Shown here piece by piece: positions 17,058-25,372 of a DNA stretch of 64,000 bases. The position numbers and the translations under genes were made by a program. The notes beneath the pieces were generated by a model. That model worked only from the letters and a program-made list of their open reading frames with translations. It did no database searches and had not been told where the DNA came from. Origin of the DNA: Brucella grignonensis (GTDB lineage Bacteria > Pseudomonadota > Alphaproteobacteria > Rhizobiales > Rhizobiaceae); the NCBI RefSeq assembly GCF_002252505.1, contig NZ_NNRL01000164.1:62001-126000 (forward strand), in the 5' to 3' direction. How positions within the stretch are numbered: the stretch's first letter is position 1; every line of letters starts with the position of its first letter.

Positions 17058-18089
17058 ATGAAAAAAACTGTTTTGACAGGGGTATTGGGTGCAGCTGCGT
17101 TGTTTGGCGCGGCTTCGGGAGCATCAGCAGATACGCTTTCTGATGTGAAGGCCAAGGGGTTCCTGCAGTGTGGCGTCAATACAGGTTTGCTCGGTTTCGC
17201 ATCGCCGGATGACAAGGGCGAATGGTCGGGCTTTGACGTGGATTATTGCCGTGCGGTGGCCGCTGCCATTTTCGGGGATCCAACCAAGGTTAAGTTTACA
17301 CCGCTGAACGCGAAAGAACGCTTTACTGCGCTGCAATCGGGCGAAGTGGACGTACTGATCCGCAACACCACTTGGACCATCAGTCGCGATACGTCGCTTG
17401 GTCTCGATTTCCCGGGCGTCAATTATTATGACGGTCAGGGCTTCATGATCAATTCCAAGAAGCTTTCGGGCATCAATTCTGCGCTTCAGCTGTCCGGCGC
17501 CTCCATCTGTGTTCAGGCTGGCACGACCACCGAGTTGAACATGGCCGACTATTTCCGTGCCAACAAGATGGACTACAATCCGGTCGTCTTTGAAAAGCTC
17601 GAAGAAGCCAATGCGGCTTATGATTCCGGTCGTTGCGATGCTTACACGACCGACCAGTCCGGTTTGTACTCGACCCGCCTGACGCTGGCCAATCCAGACG
17701 ATCACGTCGTTCTGCCGGAAATCATTTCCAAGGAACCGCTTGGACCAGCTGTTCGCCAGGGTGATTCCAAGTGGGCCGATGTTATCCGTTGGACCCACTA
17801 TGCGTTGTTGAATGCTGAAGAGTTCGGCATCACCAAGGCAAATGTCGAAGAGATGAAAAACTCCGACAACCCGGAAATCAAGCGCTTGCTTGGCTCTGAA
17901 GCTGACACCAAGATTGGTACAGATCTCGGTCTCACCAATGATTGGGTCGTGAATATCATCAAGGGTGTTGGTAATTACGGCGAACTGTTCGAGCGCAATC
18001 TCGGCGCCGGTAGCCCGCTCAAGATCGCTCGCGGTCTGAATGCCCAGTGGACCAAGGGTGGTGTTCAGTACGGTATGCCGATCCGCTAA
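17058..18089 (+). CDS. aapJ: General L-amino-acid ABC transporter, periplasmic binding protein
   Basis: 343 residues. The Aap system of Rhizobiales takes up a broad range of polar and aliphatic L-amino acids. Signal peptide MKKTVLTGVLGAAALFGAAS, cleaved after ASA-D. The mature protein begins TLSDVKAKGFLQCGVNTGLL and keeps the polar amino-acid SBP signature GFDVDYCRAVAAAIFGD, the substrate-contacting VDVLIRNTTWTISRD and DAYTTDQSGLYS. Three cysteines in the conserved places of AapJ are visible. First gene of the aapJQMP operon; a GC-rich hairpin right after its stop likely lets it be made in excess over the permease. Confidence 0.95.
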   Translation: MKKTVLTGVLGAAALFGAASGASADTLSDVKAKGFLQCGVNTGLLGFASPDDKGEWSGFDVDYCRAVAAAIFGDPTKVKFTPLNAKERFTALQSGEVDVLIRNTTWTISRDTSLGLDFPGVNYYDGQGFMINSKKLSGINSALQLSGASICVQAGTTTELNMADYFRANKMDYNPVVFEKLEEANAAYDSGRCDAYTTDQSGLYSTRLTLANPDDHVVLPEIISKEPLGPAVRQGDSKWADVIRWTHYALLNAEEFGITKANVEEMKNSDNPEIKRLLGSEADTKIGTDLGLTNDWVVNIIKGVGNYGELFERNLGAGSPLKIARGLNAQWTKGGVQYGMPIR

Positions 18090-18116
18090 GGATTGTGCTC
18101 TTGTTGGATGATGTCA

Positions 18117-18140
18117 GGCGGGGGCAGTTATGCGCCCGCC
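18117..18140 (+). terminator. Attenuating hairpin after aapJ
   Basis: GGCGGG / CCCGCC stem extended by three more pairs across one G-G mismatch, with a GTTA loop and no T-run. Typical of a 3' stabiliser between a binding-protein gene and its permease genes. Confidence 0.55.
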
Positions 18141-18384
18141 GGATTTGTCGGCTCTACAATACTGCGCAGGTCAGCAAATTCAGACATTCTTTGAACAACC
18201 AGATCGCAGTTCGAATCTGGCGCATCGTACCAGGCAATTTAATCCGCGCCTCGCGCACAATGTGCAGGCTGCACGGCTCGGCATTTAAACGTAACTGCTT
18301 TGAACGGATTGTCCCCGTTGAGGGGCGGGGACGACAGCTATTTTTTCAAAGCTGATATGAAGGCCGAAAGAAAACAGGAAACAT
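18141..18384 (+). other. aapJ-aapQ intergenic space
   Basis: A second hairpin GTCCCCG / CGGGGAC (18311-18332) is followed within eight bases by a T-run (TATTTTTTC), so it may be a partial terminator. No ORF supported. Confidence 0.45.
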
Positions 18385-19578
18385 ATGGCTTCCTATTCCG
18401 CAACCGAACAACGCCGCAGCGGCGGTGGAACGTCTCTCCTGTATGATCCGCGCATTCGCGGCATCTTTTATCAGGTTCTGGTGTTCGCCGCCGTTGTGGC
18501 ATCAATCTATTGGATCGTGGGAAACACGATCACCAATCTTCAACGCGCTAACATTGCCTCGGGCTTTGGCTTTCTGAATGGGCGCGCTGGCTTCGATATT
18601 AGTCAGACGCTTATCTCCTATTCGAGCGATTCCACCTATGGTCGGGCAGTTCTCGTTGGTTTGTTGAACACGCTTTACGTCGCAGCTCTTGGTGTTGTTC
18701 TAGCCTCAGTCATTGGATTCTTGGTCGGCATCGGACGACTTTCGCGCAACTGGCTGATCAGCAAGATCTGCATGGTCTATGTGGAAGTGTTCCGCAACAT
18801 TCCACCGCTTCTGGTTATTTTCTTCTGGTACTTCGGCGTTCTCTCCGTTCTCCCGCAAGCGCGTGAAAGCCTTTCATTGCCGCTCGGAACGTATCTGAAC
18901 AATCGCGGCTTTTTCATGCCTGCGCCTGTATGGGGTGAGGGGGCGTGGCTATTGCCGGTAGCGCTGCTGCTCGGCATTGTGGCTTCATTTTTTGTCGCTC
19001 GCTGGGCAAAGCGCCGTCAGATGACAACCGGTCAGCCTTTTCATACTGCCCGTGTGTGTGCAGCGCTGATTATCGGTTTGCCGATCCTCGCGCTGATCGT
19101 CACCGGTTTCCCCGTTACTTTTGATTTGCCGAAGCTCGGAACATTCAATCTGACGGGCGGCACGCAGATTAAGCCAGAGTTTCTCGCTCTTCTGCTGGCC
19201 TTGTCGTTCTATACGGCCTCGTTCATTGCTGAAACTGTACGTGCAGGCGTGCTCGGAGTGAACAAGGGGCAGACTGAAGCAGCCTTTGCTGTGGGCCTCA
19301 GGCCTGGGCAGACCATGCGTTTGATCATCGTGCCACAGGCACTGCGCATTATCATCCCGCCACTGTCGAGCCAGTATCTTAATCTGATCAAGAACTCATC
19401 GCTCGCCATTGCCATCGGCTATCCGGACCTTGTGGCCGTCGGCGGAACGATTCTCAACCAGACCGGTCAGGCTGTGGAAGTCGTGGCAATCTGGATGGTT
19501 ATCTATCTCAGCATCAGCCTTGTTACATCCGGTCTCATGAACTGGTTCAATGCCAAGATGGCACTGGTGGAGAGATGA
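18385..19578 (+). CDS. aapQ: General L-amino-acid ABC transporter, permease
   Basis: 397 residues, inner-membrane subunit of the Aap importer. It has the AapQ layout: a long N-terminal region with one helix ([20 protein letters not shown]), helices flanking the pair [18 protein letters not shown], an insertion with two further helices, and the permease EAA loop [20 protein letters not shown] (about 295-320) that docks on the ATPase. AGGAAAC stands before the ATG. Its stop overlaps the start of aapM by four bases (ATGA), so the two permease halves are made together. Confidence 0.94.
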   Translation: MASYSATEQRRSGGGTSLLYDPRIRGIFYQVLVFAAVVASIYWIVGNTITNLQRANIASGFGFLNGRAGFDISQTLISYSSDSTYGRAVLVGLLNTLYVAALGVVLASVIGFLVGIGRLSRNWLISKICMVYVEVFRNIPPLLVIFFWYFGVLSVLPQARESLSLPLGTYLNNRGFFMPAPVWGEGAWLLPVALLLGIVASFFVARWAKRRQMTTGQPFHTARVCAALIIGLPILALIVTGFPVTFDLPKLGTFNLTGGTQIKPEFLALLLALSFYTASFIAETVRAGVLGVNKGQTEAAFAVGLRPGQTMRLIIVPQALRIIIPPLSSQYLNLIKNSSLAIAIGYPDLVAVGGTILNQTGQAVEVVAIWMVIYLSISLVTSGLMNWFNAKMALVER

Positions 19579-20738
19579 CAATGGAAAACACTGATCTCCA
19601 ATATGTGCGCACGCAAATGGTCGAGGGCGAGTCTCCGCCGCGGTCGGTTCAGGGCTTCTCGCACTGGCTGCGTGTCAATCTTTTTGCAACGCCGGTCGAT
19701 GCTGCGCTGACACTCTTCGGTCTCGCGATTGTGGCGTGGTTTCTCCCGTCAATGATCCAATGGCTATTCGTCAATGCAGCATGGACTGGTAGTGATCGCA
19801 CGGCATGTCTGACTGTCGCGCAGGGTGGTGTGCAGCCGGAAGGCTGGTCGGGTGCATGCTGGGCATTTGTGAACGCAAAATACCAGCAATTCATCTATGG
19901 TCGTTATCCGTTTGAAGAACGGTGGCGCGTTAATCTGACGGCAGCACTGTTTGTCATTCTGCTCGTGCCGCTGATGATTCCGAAGGTCCCGCGCAAGACG
20001 ATCAATGCCATCTTGTTTTTCCTTGTGTTTCCGGTGGTCGCATTCTTCCTTCTCGTCGGCGGCTGGTTTGGCTTGCGTTATGTCGAAACCTCACTTTGGG
20101 GCGGTCTTCTGGTAACGCTTGTTCTGTCCTTCGTCGGTATTGCGGTTTCGTTACCACTCGGTGTGGTGCTTGCTCTCGGGCGACGTTCAAAACTGCCGGT
20201 CATCAAAACATTCTGCATCATCTTTATTGAAATGGTGCGCGGCGTGCCGCTGGTCACTGTGCTCTTCATGGCCAGTGTAATGCTTCCGCTGTTTCTGCCA
20301 CCGGGCGTGACCTTCGACAAGTTGATGCGTGCACTTATTGGCGTGGCACTCTTCGCGTCGGCCTATATGGCTGAAGTGGTGCGTGGTGGCCTTCAGGCGA
20401 TCCCACGTGGGCAATATGAGGGGGCTGATGCGCTGGGTCTCAGCTACTGGCAGAAGACCAACCTCATTGTGTTGCCACAGGCCTTGAAACTGGTGATTCC
20501 CGGTATTGTGAATACCTTCATCGGTCTCTTTAAAGACACGAGTCTTGTTTACATTATCGGTATGTTCGATCTGCTCGGCATTGTCCGTCAGAACTTCTCC
20601 GATGCGAACTGGGCTTCTCCACAGACACCTGCAACAGGTTTGATCTTTGCGGGCTTTGTTTTCTGGATTTTCTGTTTCGCTATGTCGCGATACTCTATAT
20701 TCATGGAACGAAGGCTCGACACGGGTCACAAACGATAA
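19575..20738 (+). CDS. aapM: General L-amino-acid ABC transporter, permease
   Basis: 387 residues; second permease half of Aap. A periplasmic loop between the first and second helix contains two cysteines ([12 protein letters not shown] ... WSGACWAF), characteristic of Aap[22 protein letters not shown] and the EAA-type loop [23 protein letters not shown] are the conserved transporter segments. It starts four bases inside aapQ and is followed after 20 bases by aapP. Confidence 0.94.
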   Translation: MTMENTDLQYVRTQMVEGESPPRSVQGFSHWLRVNLFATPVDAALTLFGLAIVAWFLPSMIQWLFVNAAWTGSDRTACLTVAQGGVQPEGWSGACWAFVNAKYQQFIYGRYPFEERWRVNLTAALFVILLVPLMIPKVPRKTINAILFFLVFPVVAFFLLVGGWFGLRYVETSLWGGLLVTLVLSFVGIAVSLPLGVVLALGRRSKLPVIKTFCIIFIEMVRGVPLVTVLFMASVMLPLFLPPGVTFDKLMRALIGVALFASAYMAEVVRGGLQAIPRGQYEGADALGLSYWQKTNLIVLPQALKLVIPGIVNTFIGLFKDTSLVYIIGMFDLLGIVRQNFSDANWASPQTPATGLIFAGFVFWIFCFAMSRYSIFMERRLDTGHKR

Positions 20739-20758
20739 GAATCAAGGGAATAATACGA

Positions 20759-21568
20759 ATGAGTGCACAAAGCGCCCTCCCACAATCCGAGCTCGGTGTC
20801 GAAATCGACCGTTCAAAACTGGAAGTCTCGAAGACCGAAGTGGCCATCGAACTCAAGAACATGCACAAATGGTATGGTGAGTTCCACGTTCTGCGTGACA
20901 TCAACCTGAAGGTCATGCGCGGCGAACGTATCGTTGTTGCGGGTCCATCGGGCTCGGGCAAGTCGACAATGATCCGTTGCATCAACCGTCTGGAAGAACA
21001 CCAGAAGGGCCAGATCATTGTTGATGGTATTGAACTCACCAATGATCTCAAGAAGATCGATGAAGTGCGCCGCGAAGTCGGCATGGTGTTCCAGCATTTC
21101 AATCTCTTCCCGCATCTGACCATTCTCGAAAACTGCACCTTGGCACCGATCTGGGTTCGCAAGATGCCTAAGAAGAAGGCGGAAGAAATCGCCATGCATT
21201 ATCTGGCGCGCGTGAAGATCCCTGAACAGGCCAACAAATATCCGGGCCAGCTTTCAGGCGGTCAGCAGCAGCGTGTGGCGATTGCCCGTGCGCTTTGTAT
21301 GAACCCGAAGGTCATGCTGTTCGATGAGCCGACTTCGGCTCTTGATCCGGAAATGGTCAAGGAAGTGCTGGACACAATGGTAAGCCTTGCTGATGAAGGC
21401 ATGACCATGATCTGTGTGACGCACGAAATGGGCTTTGCGCGCCAGGTTGCGAACCGCGTGATCTTCATGGATCAGGGCCAGATTGTTGAACAGAATTCGC
21501 CAGCCGAGTTCTTCGACAATCCGCAGCATGAGCGCACAAAGCTGTTCCTGAGCCAGATCCTGCACTAG
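20759..21568 (+). CDS. aapP: General L-amino-acid ABC transporter, ATPase
   Basis: 269 residues. Full ABC ATPase set: Walker [20 protein letters not shown]-loop [14 protein letters not shown], signature [16 protein letters not shown], Walker [14 protein letters not shown] and switch His in CVTHEMGFA. The 39-residue N-terminal extension before [16 protein letters not shown] is usual in AapP. Energises uptake by AapJQM; last gene of the operon. AAGGGA lies nine bases before the ATG. Confidence 0.96.
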   Translation: MSAQSALPQSELGVEIDRSKLEVSKTEVAIELKNMHKWYGEFHVLRDINLKVMRGERIVVAGPSGSGKSTMIRCINRLEEHQKGQIIVDGIELTNDLKKIDEVRREVGMVFQHFNLFPHLTILENCTLAPIWVRKMPKKKAEEIAMHYLARVKIPEQANKYPGQLSGGQQQRVAIARALCMNPKVMLFDEPTSALDPEMVKEVLDTMVSLADEGMTMICVTHEMGFARQVANRVIFMDQGQIVEQNSPAEFFDNPQHERTKLFLSQILH

Positions 21569-21626
21569 GGTCTGTGGGGCATTAGTTTTGAAGCGTGGTA
21601 TGGATGAAAATAGCACAGGTTTAGGA

Positions 21627-21666
21627 GCAAAGCCGAAGGTGGAGTGGTTCTCCATCGAGGCTTTGC
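21627..21666 (+). other. Strong bulged hairpin of unknown role
   Basis: Outer stem GCAAAGCC / GGCTTTGC (8 bp), internal loop GAAGG / TCGA, inner stem TGGAG / CTCCA and loop TGGTT. It sits about 60 bases after aapP. No T-run follows, so it is more like a 3' stabiliser or part of a small RNA than a terminator. Confidence 0.45.
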
Positions 21667-21833
21667 GACGCAAAACTGGGCCATTTTCGCCATATCCCTT
21701 TGGGACGTGGCGGATTTTCTCTCTGAATGCGTCGAACAGTCCTCTTGGAGATACACGCCACGGCGTCCTGTTCTCCTGTTCAGAAACAAAATCCGTCTCA
21801 CGCCACGCTCAAAACCTAATTTCCCACAAACCC

Positions 21834-21936
21834 TAGAGCGCGTTTCGATCTGATTGGATCAGATCGGCGCTCTAAATATTTGTTTTAAAGCGCATCTTTG
21901 CCCGAAAACCGTTTCACACTTTTCGGGATGCGCACT
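21834..21936. repeat. Bru-RS-like palindromic repeat (reverse orientation)
   Basis: About 103 bp, near-identical to 31413-31515 and the reverse complement of 34731-34832: right module GCGCGTTTCGATCTGATTGG..., spacer CTAAATATTTGTTTTAA, left module ending CACTTTTCGGGATGCGC. Confidence 0.9.
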
Positions 21937-21958
21937 AATCGTTTGATTGGTTGAGATT

Positions 21959-21994
21959 AAAAACACCCGCCAGAGATGATCTGGCGGGTGTTTT
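21959..21994. terminator. Bidirectional intrinsic terminator
   Basis: AAAACACCCGCCAGA / TCTGGCGGGTGTTTT, 15-bp stem, five-base loop, A/T-rich flanks. About 20 bases beyond the stop of the minus-strand VOC gene. Confidence 0.9.
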
Positions 21995-22016
21995 CTTTTG
22001 GATTGGGTGTGATGGC

Positions 22017-22391
22017 TTATTCGTCGTGCTGACCCTGGCAAAATTGAATGCGATTGCCGAATGGATCCAGTACAGCCATTACGTGGCCCCACGGTGCATT
22101 CTCAATGCCGGGCCGCATATAGCGATACCCACGCGAATTGACTTCCTTTTGGAATTCCTCGACGCCCTGCATACGGACGAAAATATTCGCGCCCGGACTG
22201 CCATCGCCGTGATGCTCGCTTAGATGCAGCACCAGATCACCACGCGAAACCTGCATATAAAGCGGCATTCCCTCTGCAAAACGATGTTCCCAATCGAGCG
22301 TGAAGCCCAGAAAGCCAACATAAAAATCCTTGGCTTTCTCGATATCGAAAATGCGGAAGATAGGGCAGGTCTGTTCAAAATGGATTGTCAT
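22017..22391 (-). CDS. VOC-family (glyoxalase/bleomycin-resistance) protein
   Basis: 124 residues with two beta-alpha-beta-beta-beta halves. The first half contains PIFRIFDIEKAKDFYVGFLG and the metal-ligand-like H in HLSEHHGDGS; the second contains GYRYMRPGIENAPWGHVMAV and ends LDPFGNRIQFCQ with the expected acidic/polar ligand region. Similar to small glyoxalase-superfamily proteins annotated as bleomycin-resistance-like, most of unknown substrate. Divergent from the GNAT gene. Confidence 0.85.
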   Translation of the reverse strand: MTIHFEQTCPIFRIFDIEKAKDFYVGFLGFTLDWEHRFAEGMPLYMQVSRGDLVLHLSEHHGDGSPGANIFVRMQGVEEFQKEVNSRGYRYMRPGIENAPWGHVMAVLDPFGNRIQFCQGQHDE

Positions 22392-22447
22392 TCTGTCTGG
22401 CCTTTGCGACTCATACTGATATGTCTATCCCGATAGTAGAGGTGATT

Positions 22448-22855
22448 GTGACAGAGTATGGTTGGACGGAACATCTGGAGCCAGAGCAATATCGTGAGTT
22501 CCACGCTTTTTACAGCAAAGAATGGTGGACCGCCGCACGCAGCTTTGAGGATGTTTCGCGTATGCTTATGCATTGCGATCTTATGCTGTTCTGTCGGGAT
22601 GCAAATGGAACGATTGTCGGCTTCGCGCGTGTGCTGAGCGACTTCACCTTCAAGGCCATGATCTTTGATGTGATCGTGGCTGAACAGTGCCGCGGCCAAA
22701 GGCTTGGACAGGCTCTCGTCCAGCGCATTATCAACCACGAAAAACTGCAACGGGTGAAAAGTTTCGAGCTCTACTGTCCTGACCGCCTCGTGCCGTTCTA
22801 CGAGCGGCTTGGTTTCGTGAAAGGCACGTCTTCAATGCTTTTCAATCAGCGTTAA
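22448..22855 (+). CDS. GNAT-family N-acetyltransferase
   Basis: 135 residues from a GTG preceded by AGAGG five bases upstream; an ATG at 22421 would add nine residues (MSIPIVEVI) but lacks a good site. The acetyl-CoA loop is VAEQCRGQRLGQALVQRII (Q/RxxGxG/A type), after a beta strand FKAMIFDVIV. The C-terminal ELYCPDRLVPFYERLGFVKG is typical of the fold. Acceptor unknown. The stop codon abuts the first copy of a repeat module. Confidence 0.88.
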   Translation: MTEYGWTEHLEPEQYREFHAFYSKEWWTAARSFEDVSRMLMHCDLMLFCRDANGTIVGFARVLSDFTFKAMIFDVIVAEQCRGQRLGQALVQRIINHEKLQRVKSFELYCPDRLVPFYERLGFVKGTSSMLFNQR

Positions 22856-23016
22856 AGCGCATCCCGAAAAGTGTGAAACGGTTTGCGGATAAGATGCGCG
22901 TTGAAATGAATGCCAGAGCGCATCCCGAAAAGTGTGAAACGGTTTTGGGACTAAGATGCGCGTTGAAACGAATACCAGAGCGCTGATCCGAATTATTCTA
23001 ATCGAGATGCATTCTG
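22855..23016. repeat. Bru-RS-like repeat with tandemly duplicated left module
   Basis: The left module AGCGCATCCCGAAAAGTGTG appears twice at a period of 61 bases (22856 and 22917), each ending GATGCGCGTTGAAA; only the second is followed by a right module, which here is strongly diverged (GCGCTGATCCGAATTATTCT...). Confidence 0.85.
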
Positions 23017-23018
23017 GA

Positions 23019-23354
23019 TTAATCTTCAACAAAGCGGCGCAGACGCTGCAGCGCATCGTCCCATTGTGCGGAAACCGTCGCGAGATAAGCGCGGGCATCG
23101 ACAAGTGGGGTAGGGCAAAGCCGGAAACGGCTCTCACGCCCCACTTTGTCGCGCTCAACGAGTCCTGCTTGTTCCAGCACCGAAAGATGCTTTGTCATTC
23201 CCTGTCTGCTGATACTGCCGTTTTGCGAGAGTGTAACGATTGAACGGCTTTCGCCGTCACTCAATGTCTCGATCAGCGCCAGCCGGGTAGGATCGGCCAG
23301 CGCTGCGAAAATGGCAGATATGTTTCCTGATTGCGTGAACGTGGCTTCGGTCAT
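23019..23354 (-). CDS. ArsR-family transcriptional regulator
   Basis: 111 residues from MTEATFTQSG; its ATG overlaps the SRPBCC stop (ATGA, 23354-23351). A winged helix-turn-helix is clear: IFAALADPTRLALIETLSDG, then the recognition helix region QNGSISRQGMTKHLSVLEQA and wing GLVERDKVGRESRFRL. No metal-binding cysteine cluster is present. This is the SRPBCC-linked subgroup in which regulator and AHSA1-type protein are co-transcribed. It likely controls its own operon. Confidence 0.9.
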   Translation of the reverse strand: MTEATFTQSGNISAIFAALADPTRLALIETLSDGESRSIVTLSQNGSISRQGMTKHLSVLEQAGLVERDKVGRESRFRLCPTPLVDARAYLATVSAQWDDALQRLRRFVED

Positions 23355-23815
23355 TTGCTCTCGAGGTATTCCTTTATATTTCGCATTTGCTCTTCCCACC
23401 CGCCAGTGTTCATTCGAAGAGCTATTGGGCGACGGTCAGCCGGTAGCGCGTCGAAGCCTGTTTCGATGACGGTAAGCCTTGTACCGGATTCAATTTCCTT
23501 AAGCTTGAACTCCACCAGTGTCTGAGGCTCTTTAGAATAATCAGCATCGGTTTCAACTGCATAGGGATGCCATGTGAAGGCAAAATAATGCGGTGCTTTC
23601 ATATCTTTGATGAAGGACATCCATTTGGTATCGCCGCATCCGTCAAACGTAAAGTGACCGGTCGAAGGAGTGTCGACGATAAATGGCCCATCAATTTTGA
23701 CTTTGAACCATTCACCGAATTCTTCATGGTTAGTAAGTGCACGCCACACGCGATCAATGCCTGCGCGAAGATCTACAGTCTTCTCTATCCGGTCTGTTGC
23801 TAGTGCCGTTGTCAT
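23351..23815 (-). CDS. SRPBCC (AHSA1-like) domain protein
   Basis: 154 residues from MTTALATDRIEKTVDLRAGI, chosen for GAGAGGA nine bases upstream; the frame is open to 23881. One START/Bet v1-like domain: IEKTVDLRAGIDRVWRALTN, FGEWFKVKIDGPF, HYFAFTWHP and a C-terminal helix TGGWEEQMRNIKEYLESK. Members bind hydrophobic ligands or act as Hsp90-activator-like proteins; ligand unknown. First gene of a two-gene unit with the ArsR regulator; a palindromic operator lies 17 bases upstream of the start. Confidence 0.88.
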   Translation of the reverse strand: MTTALATDRIEKTVDLRAGIDRVWRALTNHEEFGEWFKVKIDGPFIVDTPSTGHFTFDGCGDTKWMSFIKDMKAPHYFAFTWHPYAVETDADYSKEPQTLVEFKLKEIESGTRLTVIETGFDALPADRRPIALRMNTGGWEEQMRNIKEYLESK

Positions 23816-23831
23816 AGTCCAAATCCTCTCT

Positions 23832-23857
23832 AATTGGCAACTGTATGGTTGCCAATT
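23832..23857. promoter_or_regulatory. Perfect operator-like palindrome
   Basis: AATTGGCAAC-TGTATG-GTTGCCAATT: 10-bp arms, six-base spacer. It sits right before the SRPBCC-ArsR unit. A similar half-site (GGTTGCTAATT) lies at the start of the HxlR gene near 24600-24610. Confidence 0.65.
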
Positions 23858-23877
23858 TACACGACCTGAATATAAAA

Positions 23878-23893
23878 GCAACCAAAAGGTTGC
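23878..23893. promoter_or_regulatory. Short inverted repeat related to the operator
   Basis: GCAACC-AAAA-GGTTGC, 20 bases upstream of the larger palindrome and just past the HxlR stop. Shares the GGTTGC core with it. Could be a second binding site or a weak terminator. Confidence 0.4.
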
Positions 23894-23899
23894 ATATAG

Positions 23900-24601
23900 C
23901 TATTCGTGCGGAGATGCCTTGGCTGGAAGTGGAAAAAGCATCACGAATTTTTCTGCCAAAGCACGGTCGCCTTTGAGCGTGAGCACATTTGCAGTTTCGA
24001 GAGCGGAGAGAGATTGTCCGCCATAAATGGCTGCGGCCATCATGCGAGGCGAGCTTTCGAAGGCGATGTCATATTGCTCGGCTTTGCCGCGCGTAATCTC
24101 CAGTTTGCTATCTTGCAAATGCGCGATGAAATCTTCTCCATCCAGTCTAAGTCCAATAGTGGCTTTCAGGCCTTGTGAAAGCCCCGGATCGATCATGGTT
24201 CTGAGCGAAAGCAGGAACGATGTGGTCGAGATTGGTAAGTTCGGATCATGGCTGGGTGAACGCGCTGCCCACCGGCCAAGCGTCTGGAGGATGGGTTCGG
24301 CTTCGTAGCCCCATGGGGTCAGTTCGTAGACTTGCACTGAAGCAGGCGGCGGGAGCTTCGATTTGCGTAAAATGCCAGATTCTTCCAGTCCCTCAAGTCG
24401 CTGGGTGAGAACATTGGCGCTTATACCGGGTAGATCGGCGCGCAAATCGCTGAAGCGCTTAGGGCCAAACATCAACTCACGAATGACGAGCAATGCCCAA
24501 CGTTCACCAATCAAATCAAGGGCATGGGCCGCAGCGCATGCATCATCATAGCTGCGTCTTGCGGTTGGCGATTCACGTTTAGTTACTTTTTCTAACTTCA
24601 T
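23900..24601 (-). CDS. HxlR-family regulator with C-terminal SCP2-like domain
   Basis: 233 residues. N-terminal HxlR winged helix: SYDDACAAAHALDLIGERWA, LLVIRELMFGPKRFSDLRAD, LPGISANVLTQRLEGLEESG, LTPWGYEAEPILQTLGRWAA. The single Cys sits in the place (DDxCxxxxALDLIGERW) used for redox or electrophile sensing in HxlR/YodB-type proteins. The C-terminal 100 residues (IGLRLDGEDFIAHLQDSKLE ... GGQSLSALE ... GDRALAEKFVMLFPLP) resemble a sterol-carrier SCP2 fold, as in many long HxlR members. GGTTGC motifs like the nearby palindrome overlap its start, suggesting shared or self control. Confidence 0.88.
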   Translation of the reverse strand: MKLEKVTKRESPTARRSYDDACAAAHALDLIGERWALLVIRELMFGPKRFSDLRADLPGISANVLTQRLEGLEESGILRKSKLPPPASVQVYELTPWGYEAEPILQTLGRWAARSPSHDPNLPISTTSFLLSLRTMIDPGLSQGLKATIGLRLDGEDFIAHLQDSKLEITRGKAEQYDIAFESSPRMMAAAIYGGQSLSALETANVLTLKGDRALAEKFVMLFPLPAKASPHE

Positions 24602-24759
24602 GGTTGCTAATTATAACTTATCTGTCATTATGTGCAAGCGAACTTGCGCTGGTTAGGTCCAAGCAAAGCTTCCAACCGGCTTTATCGCCGCAGGGATTGG
24701 GTAGGCGATAGAAAACCAAAATGTAAATGGGTGTTTCAAGCCCAACAATGGAGGAATAC

Positions 24760-25176
24760 ATGCCAAAATTGATTTTCGTGAATCTGCCCGTCAAAGACGT
24801 TGCACGCTCGACCAGCTTTTATGAAGCAATTGGCGCGACCAAAAATCCGATGTTTTCGGATGAAACAGCATCCTGCATGGTGTTCTCTGACACCATCCAC
24901 GCGATGGTCCTCAGCCATGACAAATTCAGCCAGTTCACGCCAAAGAAGATTTCTGATGCGAATGCTACAAGCGAAGTGTTGATCTGCTTATCAGCGGATA
25001 GCAAGACGGAAGTGGATGAAACAATTGAGAAAGCCGTGAAGGCTGGCGGCCGGGCCGACCCGGCTGCGAAACAGGATTATGGTTTCATGTACGGTCGCAG
25101 CTTTGAAGATCTTGATGGCCATATCTGGGAACTGATGTGGATGGATATGGAAGCAGCTGCCAAAGCTATGGGCTAA
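24760..25176 (+). CDS. VOC-family protein (lactoylglutathione-lyase-like)
   Basis: 138 residues; start chosen at MPKLIFVNLPVKDVARSTSF because GGAGG lies six bases upstream. One glyoxalase-type pair of modules with KMVFSD-like strand CMVFSDTIHAMVLSHDKFSQ and a second half QDYGFMYGRSFEDLDGHIWE, ending LMWMDMEA. DLDGHIWE supplies the conserved acidic/His ligand pattern of these proteins. Substrate not predictable. Divergent from the HxlR gene, so probably a target of that regulator. Confidence 0.86.
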   Translation: MPKLIFVNLPVKDVARSTSFYEAIGATKNPMFSDETASCMVFSDTIHAMVLSHDKFSQFTPKKISDANATSEVLICLSADSKTEVDETIEKAVKAGGRADPAAKQDYGFMYGRSFEDLDGHIWELMWMDMEAAAKAMG

Positions 25177-25182
25177 ATCTGG

Positions 25183-25335
25183 AGCATTTTCAGCAAAAGT
25201 GCGAAGCGGTTTTGCGTGGGATAATGCGAAAAATAAAAAGAGCATTTTCAGCAAAAGTGCGTGAGCTTTTTGCGCGGGATAATGCGGAAACGAAATAGAG
25301 CGGTTCCACGATTAATATCAGCGGGAACCGCTCTA
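25183..25335. repeat. Variant palindromic repeat with doubled left module
   Basis: Left module AGCATTTTCAGCAAAAGTGCG occurs at about 25183 and 25240 (period about 57), each ending GGGATAATGCG, followed by one right hairpin AGCGGTTCC...GGAACCGCTCT (25298-25334). Same architecture as the Bru-RS-like copies but different sequence, so a second subfamily. Confidence 0.8.
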
Positions 25336-25372
25336 AAAGACAGGGGGCTGAGACATATGGGAGGAGAAATCC

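Larger units (their letters stand above)
21569..22016. other. Intergenic region between aapP and VOC gene
   Basis: About 450 bases. It holds a strong bulged hairpin (21627-21666), one palindromic repeat (21834-21936) and the terminator of the minus-strand VOC gene. Short frames crossing it look non-coding. Confidence 0.5.

Noticed and set aside
21588-21836. Plus-strand frame after aapP (82 codons)
   Set aside because: No ribosome binding site, runs into a repeat, and spans a strong hairpin; not protein-like.
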